Shown piece by piece: positions 1 through 5,029 of a stretch of 5,685 nt of DNA. Position numbers and translations under genes: made by a program. Within the stretch, counting starts at the first letter, position 1. Each line of letters starts with the position of its first letter. This DNA comes from Desulfocapsaceae bacterium (lineage in GTDB: Bacteria; Desulfobacterota; Desulfobulbia; Desulfobulbales; Desulfocapsaceae), in the NCBI GenBank assembly GCA_029934775.1, contig JAOZLO010000205.1:1-5685 (forward strand). Direction: 5' to 3'. The notes beneath the pieces were generated by a model. It was given only the letters and a program-made list of their open reading frames with translations. It had not been told where the DNA came from and ran no database searches.

Positions 1-54
1 CCCGCTACACCGGATTTGAAGTCCGGGAGGACCACCAGTGCCCTATCCACTTCC
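1..54 (-). tRNA. selC: tRNA-Sec (selenocysteine, anticodon UCA), 3' part missing
   Basis: On the minus strand the gene starts at base 54 with a GGAAGTGG acceptor half of 8 bases, the long acceptor length expected of tRNA-Sec. A D arm with the CTGGTGG loop sequence typical of bacterial tRNA-Sec follows. Next is a perfect 5-bp anticodon stem (CCGGA/TCCGG, bases 22-26 and 10-14) around the loop CTTCAAA (bases 21-15), with anticodon TCA at 19-17. The sequence then enters what should be the long variable arm (TAGCGGG) and runs off the left edge, so the T arm and 3' acceptor half are not visible. This tRNA is charged with serine, converted to Sec-tRNA, and delivered by SelB to in-frame UGA codons. 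Its presence means the organism makes selenoproteins. No selA, selB or selD is in view. Confidence 0.92.
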
Positions 55-88
55 GCTTACCTCTTCCTCAGCCCCAACGATTGAGATC

Positions 89-110
89 TTCTACATAAGT
101 AGAGTTTTTT
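89..110 (+). terminator. Short hairpin with T-run, possible rho-independent terminator
   Basis: TCTAC (90-94), loop ATAA, GTAGA (99-103) form a perfect 5-bp stem, extendable by one T-G pair. Six T's follow at 105-110. Read rightward this has the form of a weak intrinsic terminator. No rightward gene lies before it, so it could only stop transcription antisense to selC. The stem is short and AT-rich, hence low confidence. Confidence 0.3.
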
Positions 111-224
111 GTGCCACCCTGGATACTGTCAATAAAAGAGACAATTTTAGTACTCTTAAGAGCTATAAAAAACAAGCAAAAAATGTATCCAATCCTAAAA
201 AAGAAGACAATACAGTAATAAGTG

Positions 225-254
225 TTGACCTCGAAAACAACTTTTTGCTATACT
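225..254 (+). promoter_or_regulatory. Predicted sigma70-type promoter for the gene at 345
   Basis: TTGACC (225-230) matches the -35 consensus at five of six bases. TATACT (249-254) matches the -10 consensus at five of six. The spacer is 18 bases. Transcription would start near 261, giving a 5' leader of about 85 bases to the ATG at 345. The hexamers are flanked by the inverted pair TACAGTA (211-217) and TACTGTA (251-257), the second overlapping the -10 element, which could be a regulator site. Confidence 0.5.
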
Positions 255-344
255 GTACTGTTTTCTTATATTCTAGGAAAGATAAGCAGTATTTTCCTGG
301 TTCACAATAATTACATATAAAACTTCACTTTTAAAATAATAAAC

Positions 345-776
345 ATGCAGTGTGAGAGATTACTCAAATTGACTAAATCGTGGTATATCCATGTTCAGGG
401 AGAAACCATGGCACCGGCAAGAATGGTCTCCTTTATAAAAAAGCACGCTAAATCGTGTGAAGTCTGTCTTCAGGATGCTGATCTTAAGGAAGAAATTGCT
501 AAAATTACTGAAATTGTACTCCCGGAATCTAAAATCCCCAAAGCAATTCGACAAAAAAATGAGCTAGCTGCGCAACAAGAAGAAGAGCTGGAAGAAGCCC
601 AGAACGATGGAAATGAAGGCGAGGAAGTAGATGGAGATGACAATGAAGAAGTAGAAGTAGATGGAGATGACAAAGAGGAAATCGACGTAGATGGGGATGA
701 CAAAGATGACGAAAACGAAGAGGATGAGGATCTGGATCTTAATGATGACCCCGAACTGCTCGCCCCCCCCCCTTGA
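345..776 (+). CDS. Hypothetical protein with HxxxCxxC zinc-type motif and acidic repeat tail
   Basis: I do not recognise this 143-residue protein. Residues about 1-70 look folded and helical and contain H34-x3-C38-x2-C41, the spacing of the zinc site in ZAS-type (zf-HC2) anti-sigma factors; the helix before it and charged helix after it also suit that fold. From about residue 73 the chain is almost entirely Glu/Asp, with VDGDD three times at a 10-residue period, ending ELLAPPP. There is no signal peptide or membrane segment, so it should be cytoplasmic. A promoter-like sequence lies at 225-254. The ATG at 345 has no clear ribosome site. The ATG at 408 has a good one (AGGGAG, 397-402, 5-base spacing) but would remove the first helix of the putative zinc domain, so I keep 345. 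The stop directly follows a C10 run. The gene converges on the acyltransferase gene. Zinc binding and sigma-factor regulation are inference. Confidence 0.65.
   Translation: MQCERLLKLTKSWYIHVQGETMAPARMVSFIKKHAKSCEVCLQDADLKEEIAKITEIVLPESKIPKAIRQKNELAAQQEEELEEAQNDGNEGEEVDGDDNEEVEVDGDDKEEIDVDGDDKDDENEEDEDLDLNDDPELLAPPP
397..402 (+). promoter_or_regulatory. Ribosome binding site favouring an internal start at 408
   Basis: AGGGAG sits 5 bases before the in-frame ATG at 408. It is the only good Shine-Dalgarno sequence near the start of the acidic-tail gene and argues for a 122-residue form beginning MAPARM. It competes with the ATG at 345, which lacks one. Confidence 0.4.
627..716 (+). repeat. Three tandem 30-bp in-frame repeats
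   Basis: The 17-base core GTAGATGGAGATGACAA occurs at 627-643, 657-673 and, with one A-to-G change, at 687-703. The spacing is exactly 30 bases, or 10 codons, so copy-number changes would keep the reading frame. Each copy encodes VDGDD followed by a more variable acidic stretch. The near-identity of the DNA, beyond that of the encoded residues, suggests recent tandem duplication. Confidence 0.85.
763..772 (+). repeat. Homopolymer run of ten C's at the gene's 3' end
   Basis: Ten consecutive C's encode the terminal Ala-Pro-Pro-Pro just before the TGA stop. A run of this length is prone to slippage in replication or to miscounting in sequencing, so the exact C-terminus of this protein is uncertain. 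Confidence 0.9.
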
Positions 777-863
777 TGACGTATGCCCCCAAACCAACAC
801 CCAACAAGAGGGGTATTGAACTGAGTGACAGGATTTCAGGAATACGGTATCTCAAACAATCTG

Positions 864-1643
864 TTAATTCCTCCAGTTATCCAGTTTCTCCGTAATAAAG
901 TGATTGATGATTTGTTGTTCTTCATTGCCCCTTCGACTAATCTTCAGGGGTTTTCCAAAAGCAAAGCGGGCTGTTTTACTCTTGTCTATTCTACCAAAGT
1001 CCTTGAATAGTTTTCCATTCTCCCAGGCATCTGTTTTTAAAGCCAGTGGAATAACAGAAACATCAGCCTTTTTGGCAAGCTTAACGCCAATTGAGCTCAT
1101 CTGCTTTGGATCAAATTCCTGAGACCTGGTGGTTTGGGGAAACACGATCACAGAAACTCTGCTGCCTAACCTCTCAACACCCTCCGTCATAACTGTCTTC
1201 AAATCCTCTCGCGGATTCGTTCTGCCAACAGCAACAGGGTTACGTGAGCGCATCACATATTTGAAAATTGGATAGTGGAGAAGGCTCTCCTTTACGACAA
1301 AGGTCACATTCCTCAATGGTTGAATCATAACAGGTAAAAGTAAGGTTTCCATCATACTCATATGGTTGCCAATTATAACAGCAGGATGCTTATGCTCCAT
1401 AATGTGTTCAATTCCTGTAATTTCTATTGGAACACCAATTTTCTCAATTGCCCGCAAAACATCGTAACTGCTTTTGCCCCAGGCAGGCCCATCATAATCT
1501 CCTCGCTTTGCCATCCTGCTGGCCCGAAAGATAATGAAAAACAAGTTATAATAGAATGAGGCAGATGGAAATTGCTTCCTGAACAGGGAAAGCTGCTGCA
1601 GGGAACTGGTATAAATAGAATTATGATATTGCAAGGTGTTCAT
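864..1643 (-). CDS. PlsC-type lysophospholipid acyltransferase family protein
   Basis: This 259-residue protein has the PlsC/LPLAT layout: conserved N-terminal segment, HX4-acid motif (H94 to E99 in GNHMSMME), an Arg-rich second block (VGRTNPRED, about 139-147), a third block FPQTTRS (168-174) and the IPLALKTDAW block. The family transfers acyl chains from acyl-ACP or acyl-CoA to lysophospholipids, usually at the inner membrane face. Two motifs differ from the textbook form: HX4E rather than HX4D, and FPQTTR rather than FPEGTR. The rest of the fold looks intact, so I read it as a divergent active subfamily whose acceptor may not be lysophosphatidate. I chose the ATG at 1643 because AAAGGGA lies 8 bases upstream; an in-frame ATG at 1697 overlaps the previous gene by 16 bases but has no ribosome site. 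It is last in the leftward gene set, and no clear terminator follows. Confidence 0.88.
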   Translation of the reverse strand: MNTLQYHNSIYTSSLQQLSLFRKQFPSASFYYNLFFIIFRASRMAKRGDYDGPAWGKSSYDVLRAIEKIGVPIEITGIEHIMEHKHPAVIIGNHMSMMETLLLPVMIQPLRNVTFVVKESLLHYPIFKYVMRSRNPVAVGRTNPREDLKTVMTEGVERLGSRVSVIVFPQTTRSQEFDPKQMSSIGVKLAKKADVSVIPLALKTDAWENGKLFKDFGRIDKSKTARFAFGKPLKISRRGNEEQQIINHFITEKLDNWRN

Positions 1644-1651
1644 GGTGATAA

Positions 1652-1658
1652 TCCCTTT
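1652..1658 (-). promoter_or_regulatory. Ribosome binding site of the acyltransferase gene
   Basis: AAAGGGA on the minus strand lies 8 bases before the ATG at 1643. It decides the start over the longer in-frame option at 1697. Confidence 0.6.
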
Positions 1659-1681
1659 ACCGTAAATTTTTAATTCTTTCC

Positions 1682-2140
1682 TCAGTTGCCCGTCCATCCA
1701 AACACAGAAAGTATGGTGAAATTCCTATGTCCCCCATCGCCGGTAATAATCACATCACCGCACTGCGACCAGGAATGTGCTTTAATATTTTCTGTACCAT
1801 CCAAATCTTTTGCCACACCCAGATAAAAAACTCCCGAAATTCCACGCTTCTGGAGCATCCGCCGGGCAGTAAAAGATTGAGCCAGGCAGGTGCTCTCCCA
1901 GAACGTATAAGCTGACGCCCTGCTGATTGCCTTACCAACTAAGAGAGCAATCCGGGTCTTACCATCATCCAGTGGTATAGTCTCTATATCGTTCTTATGG
2001 TGCGCAAGAGAACGTGTCAACCATTTGAAAGGAACTCTCAGGATCGCTGCCCGCATAATTCCAACAGTCATATATGCTTCGAGAAACAGTTTTTTCTCGT
2101 CGGATGATAACTCACGAAATTTCTTGATTCTATTGATCAT
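1682..2140 (-). CDS. Lasso-peptide B2 / transglutaminase-like cysteine protease family protein
   Basis: This 152-residue protein matches the compact architecture of lasso-peptide biosynthesis B2 proteins (Transglut_core3). It has an N-terminal helical part (LSSDEKKLFLEAY...), then the Cys block STCLAQSFTARRMLQKRGI with C85, a strand FYLGVAKD, and the His block KAHSW with H122, followed by candidate third residues D129 or D135 (ITGD). Bona fide B2 proteins are cytoplasmic cysteine proteases that remove the leader peptide from a lasso precursor, working with a small B1 (PqqD-like) partner and a C synthetase. None of these is in the window, so the substrate is unknown. The ATG at 2140 has AGGGG 4 bases upstream and gives the usual family length; an in-frame ATG at 2215 would overlap the regulator gene by 62 bases. 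The gene begins 13 bases after the response regulator stop and lies 38 bases before the acyltransferase, indicating co-transcription. Confidence 0.82.
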   Translation of the reverse strand: MINRIKKFRELSSDEKKLFLEAYMTVGIMRAAILRVPFKWLTRSLAHHKNDIETIPLDDGKTRIALLVGKAISRASAYTFWESTCLAQSFTARRMLQKRGISGVFYLGVAKDLDGTENIKAHSWSQCGDVIITGDGGHRNFTILSVFGWTGN

Positions 2141-2144
2141 CAAT

Positions 2145-2149
2145 CCCCT
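2145..2149 (-). promoter_or_regulatory. Ribosome binding site of the B2-like gene
   Basis: AGGGG on the minus strand, 4 bases before the ATG at 2140, lies within the 13-base gap after the response regulator stop (TGA, 2156-2154). It supports the shorter start of the B2-like gene. Confidence 0.55.
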
Positions 2150-2153
2150 AATC

Positions 2154-2855
2154 TCACTCCTTAGGCCGATTGGAAATAGTGGAGTAGTTCCTCTCAGGTC
2201 TGCCCAGGGTCCCATAAAAAAGATCCGCTGTAATCACTCCGTTTGATACCAGATATTCAAGATAACGCCGTGATGTAGTACGACTGACTCCAATTTTCCC
2301 TCCTGCCTCTTCAGCATTAATGCCTTCACTGCCAACTGTTTCCACAATTTTAATTATTTTTTGCAATGTTATTGGATCAATCCCTTTTGGAAGATCGTTT
2401 TTATGACTGACCTCTTTTTTTTCCTGGCGCAGCAATATATCTACATCTCGTTGATTAATTTTTGTTATTTTCTGTAGTTTTTTCCTATGTTCAGCATACC
2501 TGTTCAACATATTTTGAAAACGGCTGAAATTAAGGGGTTTGAGAATATAATCGAAAACTCCCCCCCTGAGGGCTTCCTGAAAAATATCTCGTTCCTTGGC
2601 CGCGGTAATGAGCACAATATCAGTTTTCTTATAATTTTTTCTTATTTTCCAGAGCAGTTCAAGACCGTTCCCGTCGGGAAAGAAAATATCCAACAGCACC
2701 AGGTGAGGTTTCAATATCTGCAACATTTCCTCCCCCTCCTCTATGGAATGAGCTATTCCCGTAACAGTGAACCCTTTAATTTTCTCTGTGAATATACGCT
2801 GAATTTCAGCTATTTTTTCATCGTCTTCAATGATCACTATCTGGATTAATTCCAT
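2154..2855 (-). CDS. CitB/DcuR-family response regulator
   Basis: This 233-residue cytoplasmic regulator has an N-terminal receiver domain (about 1-120) with the acidic pocket E10-D11-D12, phospho-acceptor D56 (LVLLDIFFPDGNG), T84 (LITAAKE) and K106 (YILKPL). A linker leads to a C-terminal helix-turn-helix region (about 170-225) containing GVSRTTSRRYLEYL and the GRPERNYS segment typical of the CitB/DpiA/DcuR/DctR group. Length and domain order are normal. It should be phosphorylated by the kinase encoded just upstream and then bind DNA, most likely in the divergent region before the TctC-type gene. The start at 2855 has TAAGG 5 bases upstream. Unusually, 232 bases with repeats separate it from the kinase gene, while the following B2-like gene is only 13 bases away. 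All key phosphorylation residues are present. Confidence 0.95.
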   Translation of the reverse strand: MELIQIVIIEDDEKIAEIQRIFTEKIKGFTVTGIAHSIEEGEEMLQILKPHLVLLDIFFPDGNGLELLWKIRKNYKKTDIVLITAAKERDIFQEALRGGVFDYILKPLNFSRFQNMLNRYAEHRKKLQKITKINQRDVDILLRQEKKEVSHKNDLPKGIDPITLQKIIKIVETVGSEGINAEEAGGKIGVSRTTSRRYLEYLVSNGVITADLFYGTLGRPERNYSTISNRPKE

Positions 2856-3020
2856 TAGTACCTTACTCCATAAACCCTGTCATAAAAAACAAGAAACGGA
2901 AGAATGTGTTTTGAAATTATGACGTTACATTTACCCACAAGGTACTTATACCCCCTTGTGGGGTGTTAGTGCCTTACTCCATAAAAGTTGTAACTCAGTT
3001 CAGTACCCCCTTGTGGGGTG
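2855..3020 (-). repeat. Two abutting repeat units in the kinase-regulator gap
   Basis: Read on the minus strand, both units begin with the same 17 bases, CACCCCACAAGGGGGTA (3020-3004 and 2965-2949), and end with TTTATGGAGTAAGGYACTAA (2985-2966 and 2874-2855; 19 of 20 identical). Unit A is 55 bases, unit B 111 bases, and they lie end to end. The end of unit B carries the ribosome site of the response regulator gene and reaches its start codon, so unit A holds a duplicated copy of that leader. This looks like an old tandem duplication in which unit B gained or unit A lost about 56 bases. Confidence 0.8.
2934..2962 (-). promoter_or_regulatory. Strong intercistronic inverted repeat
   Basis: CCCACAAGG and CCTTGTGGG form a perfect 9-bp inverted repeat (2962-2954 and 2942-2934 on the minus strand) around an 11-base loop. 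In the kinase-regulator transcript this would fold as a stable hairpin. No T-run follows, so it is not a standard terminator. It could limit read-through, set an RNA processing point, or be a protein binding site. Confidence 0.5.
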
Positions 3021-3087
3021 CAGTTACCTTCCTTGCAACTCACCAGGTTAAGGAGATACATCTTTACAGACCAGCCCCGATAAACGG

Positions 3088-4680
3088 CTATCTCTTTTTA
3101 GGTATGATTATTGTAAATGCAGCCCCGCCAAGATCCGAAGAACCGACGCTTACAGTACCCTTCACCCTGGAAAGAGCCTGCTCCACCAGGTAAAGCCCCA
3201 TACCGTGTCCCTGCTTCTTTTTAGTGGTAAATCCCCTTGTAAATATTGCATTCCAGTCACTTCTCCGGACACCCTCACCTGAATCATCAAATTCAAAAAT
3301 AAGATCATTGCCAAGATCGGTCATAGACAATCTAACCAGACGCTGAGACTCCTCTCTCGCAAGCACCGCCTCAAAGCTGTTATCAAGAATATTACCAATT
3401 ATGGTAACAAGTTTCTCCCGTTTGATGCTTTTTGGTACATCTATCATACTACTCTCCGGGTCGATGTGAAAGGCTACTTTTAACTCTTTCGCCTTGTTGT
3501 ATTTACCGAGAATAGTACCAGCCAGAATAGGATCAGGAACAATATCCATCAAAGAACTGATGAGTTCCTGATAACCAGAAGTTTCGCTGCCGATAAGGTC
3601 CACTGCCTCCTGATAAGCACCTATCTGAATCAATCCGGAGATAGTATAGAGCTTATTAGAATACTCATGGGTCTGAACTCGGAGCATTTCTGAGTATTTT
3701 TTAATCTGCGAAAATTTCTTACTGAGTATATCCAGTTCATCTTTATTGCGAAAACTGGAGACAACCCCGGTGATTTCACCCTTATTGAACACTGGTATGC
3801 GGTTAACAATAATTTCTTTATCTCCAACCATTAACTCCCTGTCCAGTTGACTCACTCCTGTGCGAAGAACATCTAAAATTCTGGTCTCGGGAAGCACTGT
3901 AATGACAGGCTTACCAATGACATCCTGAGCATTGTCAAGTCCCAGTGTTTCAAAAGCTGCCTGATTTATGGTAGTAATTAAACCTCTTCCGTCAACTGCA
4001 AGCACTCCTTCTCTAATTGTTTCAAGAGTCGTAGTTCTCTCCTGCAAAAGTGCTGCAATCTCATCAGGCTCCAGACCAAATATCGCTTTTTTAAATCCAT
4101 CTGTGATTTTCAACGTTACCGCTATTCCAAACAAAATTGCCGCTACCAGAAATATTACAATTTTTATATGATACCCCCTGATTAATGAGTTCACATTCTG
4201 AACCAGGTAACCAACAGAGACAATACCAATGATCTTCCCCTCTTCATTAAAGACAGGTACTTTCCCCCGAATTGAAGGACCCAGCGTCCCTGTCGCCCTT
4301 GAGACGTATGACTTCCCTTCTTCCAGGGCCATACTGTTGTCACCTCCAACCATGAACTGCCCTATTCGCTCCGGTACCGGATGAGAGTATCGCCTCCCGT
4401 CTTTATCACCAACCACAATGAACTGTGCCTCCGTAGTATAACGAATTTTTTCGACAATGGTCTGAATGGAAGAATGCTTCAGATCACCCCTTTCCAGATC
4501 CCTTCGGATATTCGGGATGAGGGCCACCGTCTGTGAAACCTTTAAAGCCCTGCTCCCCATCTGTTTTTCAAGTATTGATGAAATAAGTTTTAGAGAAAAA
4601 ACTCCGCCCACACCAACAATACTGAGGATAAGCCCCAGAATGAGTAAGACCATTTTGGTTTGCAGTTTCTTGAGTTTCAT
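3088..4680 (-). CDS. CitA/DcuS-family membrane sensor histidine kinase
   Basis: This 530-residue kinase has, in order, TM1 (about 10-34), a periplasmic sCache/PASp domain (about 35-167), TM2 (about 171-190), a cytoplasmic PAS domain (about 212-320), a phospho-acceptor helix with H338 (VQTHEYSNKLYTISGL), and an ATPase domain with the N box (N430-N434), D466-SGEG, the F box around F480 and the G2 box GHGMGL (491-496). The periplasmic part has RYSHP (97-101), RIG, VGGD and LGPSIRGK. R97, H100, R138 and K140 line up with the citrate-contacting Arg, His, Arg and Lys of Klebsiella CitA, so a citrate-like tri- or dicarboxylate ligand is likely; this is inference from family knowledge. The start at 4680 has no strong ribosome site. 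Its partner is the regulator at 2855-2154, and its likely target is the divergent TctC-type transporter gene. Confidence 0.95.
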   Translation of the reverse strand: MKLKKLQTKMVLLILGLILSIVGVGGVFSLKLISSILEKQMGSRALKVSQTVALIPNIRRDLERGDLKHSSIQTIVEKIRYTTEAQFIVVGDKDGRRYSHPVPERIGQFMVGGDNSMALEEGKSYVSRATGTLGPSIRGKVPVFNEEGKIIGIVSVGYLVQNVNSLIRGYHIKIVIFLVAAILFGIAVTLKITDGFKKAIFGLEPDEIAALLQERTTTLETIREGVLAVDGRGLITTINQAAFETLGLDNAQDVIGKPVITVLPETRILDVLRTGVSQLDRELMVGDKEIIVNRIPVFNKGEITGVVSSFRNKDELDILSKKFSQIKKYSEMLRVQTHEYSNKLYTISGLIQIGAYQEAVDLIGSETSGYQELISSLMDIVPDPILAGTILGKYNKAKELKVAFHIDPESSMIDVPKSIKREKLVTIIGNILDNSFEAVLAREESQRLVRLSMTDLGNDLIFEFDDSGEGVRRSDWNAIFTRGFTTKKKQGHGMGLYLVEQALSRVKGTVSVGSSDLGGAAFTIIIPKKR

Positions 4681-4756
4681 TGGGTTGTTATTTTTCTCTG
4701 TTTTATTGAGCTTTGTTACGGACTATCCAGGTAAATGGGTTGTCAGCTTCTCGCTA

Positions 4757-4780
4757 TGAACACAATGAACACAATGTTCA
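4757..4780. promoter_or_regulatory. Candidate operator: tandem TGAACACAA plus inverted half-site
   Basis: TGAACACAA occurs twice head to tail (4757-4765 and 4766-4774) and is followed at once by TGTTCA (4775-4780). The second copy and TGTTCA make a perfect 6-3-6 inverted repeat (TGAACA CAA TGTTCA). It lies about 77 bases before the kinase start and about 250 before the TctC-type start, a suitable place for a regulator of either gene. Confidence 0.45.
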
Positions 4781-4966
4781 AAAAGATCTATTTACTCTTA
4801 AGTATCTCAATCTTTACTTTTGGTTATTTTTCATAGAAAATTAAAAAATGTATTTTCACTACAGTTCAACTGAGAAGTGCCGAGGTCTCTTTTCTTCTTA
4901 GCCTGTTCTTGGAAGTAAGTCCATAATTGCTGTCTTGAGGATATTTTTTTAGTACGGTAAAGAGGC

Positions 4967-4988
4967 TGGATAAAAATGCAATTATCCA
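4967..4988. promoter_or_regulatory. Inverted repeat in the leader of the TctC-type gene
   Basis: TGGATAA (4967-4973) and TTATCCA (4982-4988) are a perfect 7-bp inverted repeat with an 8-base centre, ending 41 bases before the TctC-type start. It could be an operator near the promoter or a 5' leader hairpin. Confidence 0.4.
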
Positions 4989-5018
4989 AGGTCGCCTCAA
5001 ATTCAATAAACACTCTAT

Positions 5019-5023
5019 GGAGG
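5019..5023 (+). promoter_or_regulatory. Ribosome binding site of the TctC-type gene
   Basis: GGAGG lies 6 bases before the ATG at 5030. It selects this start over the in-frame ATG at 5024, which would leave no spacing. Confidence 0.8.
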
Positions 5024-5029
5024 ATGTAC

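Larger units (their letters stand above)
4681..5029. other. Divergent regulatory region between kinase and TctC-type gene
   Basis: This 349-base AT-rich stretch has no credible gene. It must hold the promoters for both divergent genes. It contains a tandem/inverted repeat at 4757-4780, a 7-bp inverted repeat at 4967-4988 and the tctC ribosome site. A weak rightward promoter candidate is TTGAGG (4935-4940) with a 17-base spacer to TAAAGA (4958-4963). I found no convincing sigma54 -24/-12 pair. Confidence 0.6.

Noticed and set aside
88..104. TCTAC-ATAA-GTAGA resembles the stem of Cas12a CRISPR repeats
   Set aside because: Only one copy is present, the flanking repeat bases do not match, there are no spacers or cas genes, and a T-run follows it as in a terminator.
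127..132. Perfect TTGACA -35 on the minus strand upstream of selC
   Set aside because: At 17-19 bases spacing the next bases are A-rich with no -10 match, and the better -10 candidates are about 25 bases away.
151..160. TACTCTTAAG shared with 4793-4802
   Set aside because: A 10-base AT-rich palindromic match in a 5.7-kb window is plausible by chance, and the flanks differ.
38..310. Rightward 90-codon open frame
   Set aside because: It begins inside the tRNA-Sec gene antisense strand, has no ribosome site, and its composition resembles translated AT-rich spacer.
777..863. Terminator between the converging acidic-tail and acyltransferase genes
   Set aside because: Only weak C-run/G-run pairing and a 4-bp ATAC/GTAT dyad are present, with no T-run on either strand.
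1682..2140. A complete lasso-peptide gene cluster
   Set aside because: Only the B2-like protein is present. No B1, C synthetase, precursor or exporter is seen in the window.
2966..3061. Minus-strand 31-codon frame in the kinase-regulator gap, considered as a lasso or other peptide precursor
   Set aside because: It has no good ribosome site, lacks a Thr at the expected position before a core Gly, and has no acidic residue 7-9 places after a Gly. It runs through the repeat units and looks incidental.
4908..4931. Sigma54 promoter (TTGG...TTGCT) before the TctC-type gene
   Set aside because: The GG-to-GC spacing is 16 bases instead of the required 10.
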